A stretch of 64,000 bases of DNA from Biomphalaria glabrata (Eukaryota > Mollusca > Gastropoda > Planorbidae): contig NC_074723.1 of the NCBI RefSeq assembly GCF_947242115.1, positions 17,821,001 through 17,885,000 of the forward strand. Direction: 5' to 3'. The translations under genes and the position numbers were made by a program. The notes below the pieces were generated by a model that saw nothing but the letters and a program-made list of their open reading frames with translations, was not told where the DNA came from and made no database searches. Shown here one piece after another: positions 1 to 12,040 of this stretch (its first letter is position 1; each line of letters starts with the position of its first letter).

Positions 1-2370
1 GAGTTAAGCCTCATAGAGTTCCTGTTGGTCTGTGTGACTAATCTTAGCATGTTGGGCTAGGGCGTCATTTGCTTAATGACTTTAACCGTGTAGTTTTCCT
101 TATATTATTTTTTGTTTATCATTCCCTTTTTTAAGATGTTATGCCTTATGTGTTATATTATCTCTATTTTTGTATGTTTTATGTTTTGTATTACCTGTAT
201 TTTCAGTTTTCTGTTGTAAGCTTTGCCACTTGTGAAGTCATTTATTACTATTAATGTATAGGTAGTACCGAGGGCTATGGTTATAGTTCTCTGTTCTTTT
301 GAATGAATTTATTTTTATTTTATTCCTGCAGTATCTGTTTTATGATTTGTATTTTGTGTGAATTTTTATTTTTCTGCTGTATATATTTTGACGTTTTAGT
401 CTGTATTTCGTTTTGCGGGGACGCAAAAGTCTTGAGCGGGGGTGAATGTGAGCGTGCTATCCTAGGTCTATTTGTTATCTATTTTTATCTGTATTTCAAT
501 CTATTTACTTTATATAGGCCAGGCTAGAATAATTTAATTTAGTGTCTTTTCTTCTTGCATCGGTCAGTGCTGTGTGTTTGTAGTTTCCGCTATTTATAAC
601 TTCTGCTAGTTTTAGTCTTTTTCTGTTATTTGTGTTTTACTTGTAGAGGAAAAGTAGTTTTAAAAATAGTTAACTAGCCTTAGAGTTGTTGGCACTGTTT
701 CCATTTCTTTGTCCCTGATTAGTTCTACGTATTTTTGTCTTTAGCGCTTAGGTTAGGTTAGTAGTTATTTTCTAATTTCAGTTTAAGTGCAAGTCTAGAA
801 GCTGTATAGGGTCCCTGTACGAGTTTAGAACATAAATATCTTTCTTCTTCCTTTTTGTATTTTTGTAAGATTTAATTTTTAAGATTCTCTTTTTTATGCT
901 GTTTAATTTGGTATATAATGTTGTGTAGTCCGTGTCTTTAGTAATTTTCTAGATTTTATTATAGCGTACGGCTAGGTACAAATTAGGCGTATCAGTAGTC
1001 CAGTTTAGTTTTAGGTAATTAGCGTGACGTCATGCTCTCCGATATGTTCGCGCTGACCAGTTATAGCTAGCTCCAGAACCACGTTGAGCCCTCTTTTGTC
1101 TTGACCAGTGGTCAGTGCTGACAGTGGTGCCGGTGTAGAGCTAATTGTGTGTAGTGTAATTTCAGCTGGGACCGCCTGTAAGTTGGAAAATGTTTTTATT
1201 TTATTTCTTTAGTTTGTATTTGTATTAGTTATTCCTACATCTACTGTTATAGTCTAGATGTGGACTGATTAGTGTAGTGGCATCACTGGCTAGTTAATTA
1301 GCCATGATTGTCTATGATGGAACCGGAAGGTCCATTAAGCTGGATAGCGTCACCCCTTCCTTCCCCCCCCCCCCCCCCAGCTATCCCTAATAATCCCCTT
1401 ATTGTTTTTCTATACTATGTCTATTTGTAAATATTTTATTATCTTATATTCTTATGTATTTTTATTTTATTAGTGATTCTTTTTGGTAGTTTCTGAAGCG
1501 TAGTTGGCAGATAATATTATTTTTAATTTTGTTGTACTTTTATGTACAAGATGGCGGCTGGCATAAGCCGGCTCATTAACCTAGATCTTATGTGTATTGT
1601 TGTGACTTTTATCTGATGTTATCTAGATCTGTTTATTGTCTACCCAGCCTGTGTGGGTTGTGGCGTAGACTTGACCTAAAATTCTGTGGCTTTTATTAGC
1701 TACATGGAGGCTAATTACTAATATGTAATTACCTCATGTCTCTAGGTCGGTTTGTGTACTAGACTAGGTCTAGTCTAGCTTTTTTTAACTTTTTACTATT
1801 TTTTAACGTTTTTATGTATTGATTTTTGCAGGCTATCCTTACTGCAGTACCGCTGTTGTTAGTCTACTGCCTGTAGGCTGTTGTTAGTCTACTGCCTGTA
1901 GGCTGTTGTTAGTCTACTGCCTGTAGGCTGTTGTTAGTCTACTGCCATTAGTCTGCCATCGCCTCCATGTACCTTTTTTTGTTATATTTTGTTAATTCTA
2001 AGCTTAGGTCTAGGGTAGTAATTGTCGTGATGTAGTTAGATAGTTGGTTTGGTTAGTTTGTTAGTGTTTGTAGTGGTGTAGATTTAGACTAATTTAGAGG
2101 GTTTTAGTTAGTTGCTGAGTTCAGTTGTAGTGTTAGTGTAGCTCTATATGTTATATTTTATTATTGATTTATTTGTGTATGTAAATAAAGTTTCTTTTTG
2201 TTTTATTTATCCTAAAGTAAAAGTTTCGTTATTGCTTTCTTTTAGTTAGCTAGATTAGTTTAGCTTAGTTTAATTGTGCTGTCTGGTTGCTTAGGCGACT
2301 CTAGCCCCTTGGTCGCAGACCGAGGTGCACAGATTGGGCCCACCACCCAGTAGAGCTACCACCAGCCTAC
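1..2370. other. AT/T-rich stretch, no gene recognised
   Basis: No open frame of convincing length or composition was found on either strand. The plus strand is T-rich and ends in a region with an AATAAA hexamer at 2184-2189, so it could be the 3' part of a transcript or an old repeat. It holds a C-run near 1365, a short 25-bp tandem repeat (1853-1945) and, at 1548-1558, a perfect YY1-type AAGATGGCGGC whose ATG opens only a 21-codon frame. Confidence 0.4.
1853..1945 (+). repeat. 25-bp tandem repeat, about 4 copies
   Basis: A 25-bp unit containing TGTTAGTCTACTGCC is repeated head to tail. The first three copies are identical and the last diverges at its end. Its near-perfect identity suggests recent expansion. 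Confidence 0.9.
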
Positions 2371-2554
2371 TGTTACAAATGAATTTAATGTTGAGCAGCA
2401 GAAGAGAATAGGCCTAACACACTCGCGCCTGCCTGACCTGCTCACACTTCACTGGAGTGGTGTATAAGCAGAGTTAGTCCCCTTTATAGGTCGCCGTTTT
2501 AAAGTAAGTTTCAAACAAACAATAGATAACTATACAATCTTTTATTTTCATAAT

Positions 2555-2770
2555 CACATTAATAGCAGTGGTTAGTACTTCGGCTTACGGAGACAAGAGC
2601 CATTAGTTCGAACTCAGGTCGTTCTCACTTTTGTTTATTTATTTTTTAATAAATGCATTTAAAAAGTGACTACGGTAAAATTCACCCAGATATCCCTTTC
2701 TTTCCCCTCTCCCCCATTTTCTCAACTAGTCCAGAGAAGTGATAGGATCAAAGCGTAGTGAAACAGTTAA
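2555..2770 (+). repeat. tRNA-derived SINE, family A, diverged copy
   Basis: An A-box-like GTGGTTAGTAC is followed about 35 bp later by a B-box-like AGTTCGAACTC, then a body containing CACCCAGATATCCC and a tail similar to the copy at 16380-16600. The order of boxes and body gives plus orientation. This is one of four copies of the family seen in the window; it is clearly older than the one at 16.4 kb. Confidence 0.6.
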
Positions 2771-3334
2771 AAACATGAAATAGCGCTAAACAAAATAATA
2801 AAAGGTAAACATAATTCTAATCGCACACATTTATTGTTGCTATTATTGTTACATAACTGATCCTAACTAATTAATAATATAACACTTCTAAGCTTGTTTT
2901 TTTTTTCAAGTTAATTTTATAATTACCTTATATAGGCCCTGTGTTAATCTGCCGTTAATCTGGAGCTTTATTTATATATTATGAGCACCTTACAAACGGA
3001 CACTTCTTAGCAACGACAGTGTAGTTTTTTAAAAATTGTCTAATTTGCTGACCCGTCGAAATTGTGATGTTTATTTATCGCAATTATAGGAGCCCCTCTT
3101 ATGGAGTCTTCGGGTATTGACCCCCCATATTTCAACGATAACTTTAAGAACTCAAACATAATACTTGCTATTTTGTGACCATCCGTTGTCTATATGTAAG
3201 GTAATAAATGTTACGCCTTGGGTTAAATCTTGACGAACAAGCAGTTAGTTGTCTATTGTCTTTGAACATTATTTTATTAATCACATTTTTTTTTCTACAA
3301 AACAGAGCGTTTACAGTTTGATGTTTAGACTTAC

Positions 3335-3922
3335 TTGTAGTGTATGAATCCCAGCGGACCCTCAGCATTGATCAATGTTTGAGAACCACGTATGGCGGAT
3401 ATCATTATGACAGCAGCTTTGCTTGTGCTTAACTCATTGCTCCCTGACAGTGATGATGCTTTTAGGAGCAGAGGCAGACATTTCTGGGACATCATAACCT
3501 GACCTTCAAATGTTAATACACACTTGAGGAGTGCAAAAACTAGACGGCATTTTTTTAATGGATGGTTGTTAATGAGCCTCGAGGTGAAAGGTTATTAATG
3601 TTTCCGCTGTACTAAATCTATCTGCTTTATCTACCTGCTCTAGTTGGTGCCTAATTTATTAAACATGTACATTGTTACTGCAACTAAATTTATAAATCTT
3701 TATAAACTTAATTCAAAAAGATTAATGTAATTTTTCTCTATAATGATCAAGAAGAAACTGTGTCTCATATTTTGTTGCAGATCTCCGTCTCGACAGGTCT
3801 GGGAAACCCAAAATTCTCGACTTGTATGGTGACATTTATGCACTACGCAAGACAGCAGGGTTTCTGTCACAGGGCTTTTGCAAGAGAGGATTTGAGCCTC
3901 TCAAGCCCTCACTCTAATGGAG

Positions 3923-3958
<36 letters not shown>

Positions 3959-5493
3959 AGGGAAAATGATTTATAACAATGAGCAGCAAAGATAGAAAAC
4001 ACAGATCAATAGGGCTGTTGATTGGCTACAGAAAATACTGAAATTAAACACACACAAATGAATGTGTAATGTGCTCTATAAATGTAGAAAAAAAAGAAAT
4101 GTGTAGTTAACTTCTATTCCGATTAGGCTTAGTATAAAAAGAATATTTGACTGTTTACTTTTTTTTCACTTAACGATTAAAAGACAATGGTTTTCTACTT
4201 TATGTTTTTAAAACAAAGGTACTGGTATTAACGTTATACTTGTTTCATTTGTGTAAATATCCAGTTGCTAATTGTTCCGTATTTACAATGATACAAAGAG
4301 ACAGCAGATTCAGCAGCCAGGCGCATTGCCACTTAACTTAATTAGGTCGCCTGGACAGTATACAAAGATACAATATTTTATGCGTGTTTCTTCTTACTAT
4401 TATTAATATTTGTTTGTGATTTGTCTTAAACCCATGCTTGATCTAATAAGCTTATTCTTCTTCTTCTTAAACTGTCAGGTAGAGTTGAGCCTTCGGCTCT
4501 TGGAACTCTAGGCCAGCAAAAATGAACAAGAGCTCCCTCTCACCTGTCTGACGGCTGGGTCAGACTCGCGGCAAGCGACCGCGTACACTAAGACCCCCGC
4601 CATTTTCCTATTCTATACCAGGCTAACTGTGCGGGACACGCCATCATCACATGTTACAGATTAAAGTTGAGTGTTTGTTCTGCAAGGGAGTTAAGTGCTA
4701 ACACATATTTCCCTCCCTTGCCTGATCTAGCCAGAATATACTCAAGTAAAACTTATCAAAATATATTTTTTTGTGCTTACTTGTAACGTTCACACTAAAG
4801 TGCTTCTGCATGATTTCTCTCGTCACGTCTGCAATATTCCCTGGCAATTGTTTGTATAGAATGCCAGCATTATTAATGAGCAGGTTCAAGCCCCTCTCAC
4901 CGACATAGTTGGACACAACCTGTGGGTTAAAATTCAGGTCAGTCTGAACTTTTTAATGAATCTATAATAATTGTATTTAACAGTATCAAGAACGTCATCA
5001 AGTCCAATGTATTTTTTTAGGTAAGAAAATTGTAAAACTACTCTTTGAAAAGAAGAGTCAATATGCTAATTACCTTATTGTTATCATTAACCCTTACGGT
5101 GCTGAGCTTTTTTAGAATGAATACATACAAAATGGAATTACAATTCGCGTCTCAAGGGTTAAACATGATTTCTGAAGTAGAAATATAAATCAAACGATTA
5201 ATTTGGCAATTTAAAATAAACGGGAAAAAGAAAAGCATTATGCAGTTCTCTGAACCGATATTTACCTCCACAGTTTTGTCTATCTCATCATCTTTCTCTA
5301 CGTCTAGCTTCACAATTTTAACAGCTCTGTTGGACTTGGCGAGTCTCTGTAAGTTTTCAGCTTTCTCAGGATCTCGACATGCAGCAATCAAAACCTCTGG
5401 AGGAGTGGGTAGTTCTAACAGTTGCCTGACGAACTCGAGACCAAGCCCTCGAGACGCCCCTGTCACCAAAATTGTTTTAGCCCAAATAGACAT
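3335..5493 (-). CDS. Short-chain dehydrogenase/reductase, sniffer/C-factor-like (5' part, three exons)
   Basis: This is the 5' part of an NAD(P)H-dependent carbonyl reductase of the classical SDR family. Exons by my reading: 5493-5266, 4919-4781 and 3503-3335, with donors GTAAAT, GTAAGC and GTAAGT and matching phases. The product begins MSIWAKTILVTGASRGLG: the TGASRGLG nucleotide-binding motif is at residues 11-18, a strand-2 region with AACRD near 37-41, and NNAG at 92-95. Exon 3 carries CLPLLLKA (helix alpha-E region), SKAAVIMIS (the strand that bears the catalytic Ser in the family) and ends in GFIHYK, where the Tyr of the YxxxK catalytic pair is expected. The Lys and the C-terminal half would be in further exons. 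None was found between 3334 and 1, so the gene probably continues off the left edge. The overall pattern is closest to sniffer/C-factor-like reductases; the substrate is unknown. Confidence 0.82.
3745..3960 (+). mobile_element. 3' tail of an I-type LINE with (GAT)n end
   Basis: Plus-strand translation gives ETVSHIL and, one frame over, LDLYGDIYALRKTAGFL. These match the end of the intact LINE product at 57-61 kb (ETVSHVLY and LDLYGSYEALRRTAKFL). Fifteen bases, CTCGACTTGTATGGT, are identical between the two (3816-3830 and 61364-61378). The frame breaks once between the two blocks. The fragment ends in about ten GAT repeats, a simple-repeat tail typical of I-superfamily 3' ends. It is a dead 5'-truncated copy of a related family. 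Confidence 0.75.
4470..4655 (+). repeat. Dispersed repeat E, copy 1
   Basis: This block shares an ordered series of matches with 63655-63930: GTAGAGTTG, then CTAGGCCAGCAA, GAACAAGAGCTCCCTCTCAC, GGTCAGACT, and a final block around CCATTTTCCT...GGCTAACTGTG...CGCCAT. It lies in intron 2 of the dehydrogenase gene. No protein or tRNA boxes were seen, so the class is unknown. Confidence 0.65.
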
Positions 5494-6714
5494 TTGGCTT
5501 TTCTTCCTTAGAGCAGGCGTTGACTTTGTAGTCCGTGACCAAACAGTTAGCCTTAGGTAATCTTTAGCTTATAATATGTGGGCCTATCGTACTTTTTACA
5601 GTAGGCACTTATCTGAACGGAAAGCCTCTCTCAAGACAAGAATTAGACTAGATCACATTAGATGCATACAAGTAAACCAACAAAGCAGACTCAACAATGC
5701 TTATAATAGAGAAAAACAAAATTGCCTGCGCACTAAACGTAAACAAAATTATTTATGCTGGATAAGACCACCTGTTATGAATAATATTAACTTAATGAGA
5801 AATACGTCTGCATCTATTAAAATAAACGGTTATATCTCTCCACACGTACGCATACATTATCCGCCAGTTCCTAGAAAAAAAGTTTATAACGTTTTGGGTA
5901 GACCTGCAAACTAATCTTTTACTCTCATCGAGTCAATTTTTAAAAATACCTTTTTAAAAAAAACAAAGCTTATAGTTATTGTAATTGTATCATTACCAGA
6001 TCCAAAACTTTTGAGGGGGGGGGGATTTTTTTAAAACCCTAATCCGAACACAAAGAAAACCCTAACACTATGTAAAAACGCATATACACAGCACATATAA
6101 GAAATACAAAAAGTGGTCTTACAATTATAGCAGAATTTCTGAACCTTTGGCAAAAGAAAAAAAAAAGAAAGAAAGAAAAACACTTATGTTAATGGCCCTT
6201 CTCTTGACAGCTAGGGGTCTGGGGTTCGGGGCGAAGCCCCAACGCCAAGCGTTTTCATGCATTCCTAAACAGCAGAATCGCATTCGCATGATATTTATAT
6301 ATCATTATTTATCCTATTTAAAAAAAAGGCGGGTCAAACTAAATAGAGTAGCAAAAGTATTATTAGGCGTATTTATCGTAATATTATCTTCATGTTAAGC
6401 GAGACCTCTTTTATTGGTAAACATAAGACGTCAAAAGAATGATTGTTAAACGCTATTTGGATATTCGACCGTTTTGACAGCAAAATGTCTAATTTTTAAG
6501 AACCTTTTGAATTTGAACTCTAGGGCTCAAGACTCTTCAAGCCAATACACTAAACAGTGCGCAACCCAAGTGCTTATGAAAATTTTCGGTTTCATAGATA
6601 TCTATTGTTAGTTTCAAACTTTTAAGCGACGATTTATTTCTCTACAGAAAGTATAAAGATGAGTAATTAAACTTTTACCGCCACATCTGTCAAGTATAAT
6701 TAATTTCCCGTGTT
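5494..6714. other. Intergenic, repeat scraps only
   Basis: The plus-strand frame at 5576-5914 (112 codons) resembles nothing I know and is low-complexity. Around 6000-6060 is a G-run followed by CCCTAA-type text seen near hAT ends elsewhere in the window. At 6205-6260 is a GC-rich piece with GGGGTTCGGGGCGAAGCCCC, an inverted-repeat scrap of some dispersed element. Nothing else is supported. Confidence 0.4.
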
Positions 6715-6885
6715 CGATACCAAAGAAAATAATTAATTACCAATAATTAATTTATTAACTGGCTAAATTTGTTTTTATCGATTTGTTTTTATTAGGTACA
6801 AAAAATAATTGTGCGAAACTTCAATTTGATCCGATATGAGTGTGGGAGAAATAACGTGTACGGAACTTGTACCAGACATATAGAT
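6715..6885 (+). repeat. Dispersed repeat D, copy 1 (abuts minisatellite)
   Basis: It shares with 17800-17945 the order: AATTAATT-rich block, ATAATTGTGC, TTCAATTTGATCCG, and the end GTACCAGACA...AGTGAGTTG. The same family occurs inverted at 19925-20085, 24290-24480 and 62625-62790. The class is unknown. The end of this copy runs straight into the 25-bp minisatellite. Confidence 0.65.
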
Positions 6886-8535
6886 AGACATAGTGAGTTG
6901 TCAGATAAATAGACATAGTGAGCTTACAAATAGATATAGTGAGCTGACAGATAGATATAGTGAGCTGACAGATAGATAGACATAGTGAGCTGACAGATAG
7001 ATGGACATAGTAAGCTGACAGATAGATAGACATAGTGAGCTGACAGATGGATAGACATAGTGAGCTGAGAGATAGATATACATAGTGAGCTGACAAATAG
7101 ATAGACATAATGAGATGACAGACTGACATAGTGAGTTGACAGATAGACATAGTGAGATAGCAGATAGATAGACATAGTGAGCTGAGAGATAGATAGACAT
7201 AGTGAGCTGAGAGATAGTTAGACATAGTGAGCTGACAGACTGATAGACATAGTGAGCTGACAGATAGATAGACATAGTAAGCTTAAACATAGATAGGCAT
7301 AGTGAGGTGACAGATAGATTGACATAGTGAGCTGACAGACAGACATAGTGATTTGACAGATAGATAGACATAGTGAGTTGACAGATAGATAGACATTGTG
7401 AGCTGACAGATAGATAGACATGTGAGCTGACAGATAGATAGACATAGTAAGCTGACAGATAGATAGACATAGTGAGCTGACAGATGGATAGATATAGTGA
7501 GATGGCAGATAGATAGACATAGTGAGCTGATATTAGATAGATAGACATAGTGAGCTGACAGATGGATAGATATAGTGAGATGGCAGATAGATAGACATAG
7601 TAAGCTGACAGATAGATAGACATAGTGAGCTGACAGATGGATAGATATAGTGAGATGGCAGATAGATAGACATAGTGAGCTGACAGATGGATAGATATAG
7701 TGAGATGGCAGATAGATAGACATAGTGAGCTGAGAGATAGATAGACATAGTGAACTGACAGATAGATAGACATAGTAAGCTGACAGATAGATAGACATAG
7801 TGAGCTGACAGACTGACATAGTGAGTTGACAGATAGATATAGTGAGATGGCAGATAGATAGACATAGTGAGCTGATAGATAGATAAACATAGTGAGCTGA
7901 AAGATAGATAGACATAGTGAGCTGACAGATAGTTAGACATAATGAGCTGACAGACTGATAGACATAGTGAGCTGACAGATAGATAGACATAGTAAACTGA
8001 AAGATAGATAGACATAGGTAGCTGACAGATAGATAGACATAGTGAGCTGACAGATAGATAGACATAGTGAGCTGACAGACTGACAAAGTGAGGTGACAGA
8101 TAGACATAGTGAGATGGCAGATAGATAGACATAGTGAGCTGAGAGATAGACATCGTGAGCTGACAGATAGATAGACATAGTAAGCTGAAAGATAGATAGA
8201 CATAGTGAGCTGACAGATAGATAGACATAGTGAGCTGACAGATAGATAGACATAGTGAGCTGGCAGATAGATAGACATAGTGAGCGGACAGATAGATAGG
8301 CATAGTGAGGTGACAGATAGATAGGCATAGTGAGGTGACAAATAGACAATTGTGAGCTGGCTGATAGATAGACATAGTGAGCTGACAGATAGATAGGCAT
8401 AGTGAGGTGACAGATAGATTGACATAGTGAGTTGACAGATAGACATAGTGAGATGGCAGATAGATAGACATAGTAAGCTGAAAGATAGATAGGCATAGTG
8501 AGGTGACAGATAGATTGACATAGTCAAATGATAAA
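6885..8535. repeat. 25-bp minisatellite, about 65 copies
   Basis: A unit of about 25 bp built from GACATAGTGAGCTGACAG plus GATAGATA is repeated for about 1.65 kb, with many point variants and some shortened units. Because the unit lacks stops on the minus strand in all phases, long open frames of up to 430 codons appear there. They encode only shifted versions of one repeat (CLSICQLTMSIY and similar) and are not genes. Confidence 0.95.
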
Positions 8536-9050
8536 AGCTTTGTAGAGAATATGCAATAAAGACAACAGAGAACAATTAGAAATGTTAAACTGGTAAATTG
8601 CTCTTATGTCGTGGACATTTACAGACAACTGATTCACTTCCACGCCGTGTGGCATGCTATTCGGACCATCATCACGTTGTTCCGGATTTGAACCCTACCC
8701 TCTGCCATTCACTGCTGGAGATTTAGCCAAGGACGTAATGATCTTCATTTCTGAAGAAAACTCCAAAATCTTTTAAACAAAATTAAAAGAAACGTTGTAC
8801 TTGATGACGCAATCTCTCACTGATATTTTAATGACATAAATGTACATGAGTTGTTTCCCCTGCTTTCAAGTTACTAGTCAGTCAACTATTTCGTTTAGTG
8901 TTTTCCAATTACAACATCGTATAGGCTCGACCAAAGAGCTCGTTTCTTGTAGGCCAGTGTTTGCCAAACTAAGTTCCGGCGAACCCTTGTGTTCCACGAG
9001 GCCTGACCATGTGTTCCAAGAACAACTAAATAATTAACTAGCAGGCCTAC
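8536..9050. other. Intergenic with possible SINE and hAT-end scraps
   Basis: At 8620-8790 the antisense strand has a B-box-like GGGTTCAAATCC, so a diverged SINE is possible. At 8955-9030 CAGTGTTTGCCAAACT followed by GTTCCACGAGGCC looks like one end of a hAT-type element; the partner end was not found. No gene is seen. Confidence 0.35.
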
Positions 9051-9500
9051 ACAGGGCCGCCGCTACCTATTGTGTAATGTGTGCATTGCACGCAGGCGGC
9101 CGAATGTAAGGGGCGGCCAAATTATTTCCAAGAATCATTTTTCTTTAAATTTTTGGTTTAGTAATTTAAAAAAAATATATTTTATTTAAATTCTACTGAT
9201 TCCATTATCCTTTGAAAACTGGAGGGCGGAGTGGGGGAAGAGACGATATTTGTACACTAAGAAGTGATTTTGGAAACTTAAGAAGAAAAACAAAAGCGAC
9301 ACGCGAGGGTTTTTCCATAAGCGCCGACTCTTTCCTGACCTTGAATTTTCTCGGGTTGTTTGTGATATTTGTTTCGAGTCGAATAGCCCATCCTGTAAAT
9401 AGATCTAGTAATTAGAATGTCAATTTTAAAACATTGTCACATTGTATCTCGAATTGGGGGGGGGTGTTATGTAATGTGTATGTTTCCTAGGCGGCGGTAA
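9051..9500. repeat. Possible non-autonomous DNA element with GGCGGC ends
   Basis: It starts CAGGGCCGCCGCTACC and shows related text at both ends: TGTGTAATGTGTGCATTG...GGCGGCCG on the left and TTATGTAATGTGTATG...GGCGGCGG on the right. The similarity is direct rather than inverted, so the boundaries and class are uncertain. Confidence 0.35.
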
Positions 9501-9519
9501 GAAGAGGTTAAGCGATTGA

Positions 9520-9695
9520 TTGGTGGTTTTGTTTTACATGTTTTCGGATGTTCCTTCAGAGTTGAAGATAATTACTTCCTAGTCCAAACCTCCCGCAGGA
9601 CGACGGGGGATGGGAGCGGGCAGGGTTTGAACCCGGGACCATCGATAAATCTGAACGACAGTCCAGCGTGCAAACCGCACGACCAGGCAGCCATC
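9520..9695 (-). repeat. tRNA-derived SINE, family B, copy 1
   Basis: Read on the minus strand it begins CTGCCTGGTCGTGCGGTTTG and carries the B box GGTTCAAACCC within CCCGGGTTCAAACCCTGCC. It then runs through CCCCGTCGTCCTGC to ATCTTCAACTCTGAAGGAAC. It is nearly identical to the copy at 18308-18475, so the family has been active fairly recently. Confidence 0.85.
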
Positions 9696-9739
9696 CTATG
9701 CTTTTATGCATTTAAGATGATGAAATTAGCATAATGCAA

Positions 9740-10975
9740 ATGTAAAACGTCAGACAATCTTGAGACATGAAAGAGTATAGACGTTATTTTGTGATGAGCT
9801 AGATTTCGTTTAAATATCAGTAAATTTCATTAATATCTCTACCTCAAATTAAATCTGTGAAAATTGTAATTACAATTATATTGTTGTTTTGTTCACATAA
9901 GAAGTTTGTTCAAGTTATTTAAAGCTTATTTAGTACAAATATAAAACACCTTCATTGGTTCAGTTGTACTAGCTGTCTGTAGCGACAAGTCAACGACCAT
10001 CTAACAACAAGGAAAGGGGGCGACGAAAAAATGTTTTATTTTCAGTGTAATTTGTTTGTATATTAGTAACATTACATGTTCAAAAATTAAAAAGACGGCG
10101 TTTTATCTTCTAATAAGATCGTTTTAAATGTAGACCGCTTTTACGATGCTCTTGTGCAACAATATGGGTCAAAACGTTTTCAGGAAAACATTTTAAAACG
10201 TCTCCGCTAGTGCGATTCTTCTGGATTTTTTTTTGTCTCAGAATAGTCGAATTTCTTCCGCCTATTGCACTTTATAATAGTGACGACTTTTGTGTGACAA
10301 AAAACCTCCGCGACAGGGACGTCTTACTTAACACGAAGATTATTGTTAAAAAGCTCACGCCCATTACAGACGTACGTACACAATATGTAGGCCTAACTAG
10401 AATGTCCCTCGCATAATACTATTGGCCAGGGCTGCCTCTTTATTATTATATTTAATATGGCCATCGACTTTTTTTTATTAGGATGAATAGTGCATTCTGA
10501 AAGTAAACACTTCAATATTAGCCTTAAAAATTATCTCTTCTTACTAAGAGAAAAAGGCCAGAAGGGCTTAGAAAATATAAAATTGTCCTTTACCAACTTA
10601 AAAAAAAAATGTCACCAAAACAAATGTAGCGGACAGTAAATACAGTAACACCTGATGGATATCATCTTTACATATTTGATATTATATGTATATAGTTGAA
10701 ATACTAGATGATTGAATGCTCGTCACAGAACTAATATAACATTACTTTATTGTTAATATTCCAGATTGAAGATTTCCCATATGTTCAAAGCACGTGGATG
10801 TTTTTGTCCATGACCACGCACGTGCGTAAGCTATTGAGATCGAATGCGCGTGACTGCGCTCGTGTCTTCATGTAAGTGTGAACTGAAATGATATTAATGT
10901 ACCGAATATATAAATAATTTGTTAAAGTTTAGTGCTAAAACCAGCGCTTGTTGAAACAGGAGAGATGATTCAGCA
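9740..10975. other. Intergenic, nothing recognised
   Basis: The sequence is AT-rich, with no coding frame that resembles a known protein and no clear repeat boundary. The 68-codon plus frame at 10210-10416 has no support. Confidence 0.4.
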
Positions 10976-10979
10976 GCAC

Positions 10980-11838
10980 ACAGGTGAGATGATGTACCAA
11001 TAAAACAAGAGAGATGGTGTAACAATAAAACAAGAGAGATGATGTAACAATAAACAAGAGAGATGGTGTAACAATAAACAAGAGAGATGATGTAACAATA
11101 AACAAAAGAGATGATGTAACAATAAACAAGAGAGATGGTGTAACAATAAACAAGAGAGATGGTGTAACAATAAACAAGAGAGATGATGTAACAATAAACA
11201 AGAGAGATGGTGTAACAATAAACAAGAGAGATGGTGTAACAATAAACAAGAGAGATGATGTAACAATAAACAAGAGAGATGGTGTAACAATAAACAAGAG
11301 AGATGATGTAACAATAAACAAGAGAGATGGTGTAACAATAAACAAGAGAGATGGTGTAACAATAAACAAGAGAGATGGTGTAACAATAAACAAGAGAGAT
11401 GATGTAACAATAAACAAGAGAGATGATGTAACAATAAACAAGAGAGATGGTGTAACAATAAACAAGAGAGATGATGTAACAATAAACAAGAGAGATGGTG
11501 TAACAATAAACAAGAGAGATGGTGTAACAATAAACAAGAGAGATGATGTAACAATAAACAAGAGAGATGGTGTAACAATAAACAAGAGAGATGGTGTAAC
11601 AATAAACAAGAGAGATGATGTAACAATAAACAAAAGAGATGATGTAACAATAAACAAGAGAGATGGTGTAACAATAAACAAGAGAGATGGTGTACCAATA
11701 AACAAGAGAGATGATGTAACAATAAACAAGAGAGATGATGTAACAATAAACAAGAGAGATGATGTAACAATAAACAAGAGAGATGGTGTAACAATAAACA
11801 AGAGAGATGGTGTAACAATAAACAAGAGAGATGAAGTA
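10980..11838. repeat. 24-bp minisatellite, about 35 copies
   Basis: A 24-bp unit containing AACAATAAACAAGAGAGATG is repeated about 35 times with very little variation. The main variant is GATGGT against GATGAT at the unit junction. Because 24 is a multiple of three, two minus-strand frames stay open (LFIVTPSL or LLLHHLSC repeats); these are artefacts, not genes. The first two units carry one extra A. Confidence 0.95.
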
Positions 11839-12040
11839 CCAGCAGAATATAAAAAAATAACTAAAAATAATAATAATAATAAATTATGAAGGGGAAGAGC
11901 TCCGCATTTACAACTATATCACTCGAGATTGTAGAAGTTGTTTCCCCTATTTGTATACAAAATGAATTTACTTATCGGTTATTTTTTTTTATTGATTCAT
12001 GTTTTGTTAAGTACAAGAAACTAGTCGAAAAGCGTCGTAC

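Noticed and set aside
1-2370. An LTR or LINE 5' region
   Set aside because: T-rich text, a YY1-type site and an AATAAA are present, but no termini, coding region or repeat partner.
5576-5914. A 112-codon plus frame as a gene
   Set aside because: No domain, biased composition and no splice or promoter context.
6821-8575. Long minus-strand frames of 134 to 430 codons
   Set aside because: They are translations of the 25-bp minisatellite, which lacks stops in all phases on that strand; the products are frame-shifted versions of one repeat.
10935-11825. Minus frames of 282 and 296 codons
   Set aside because: They come from a 24-bp array whose unit is a multiple of three; no non-repeat sequence supports a protein.
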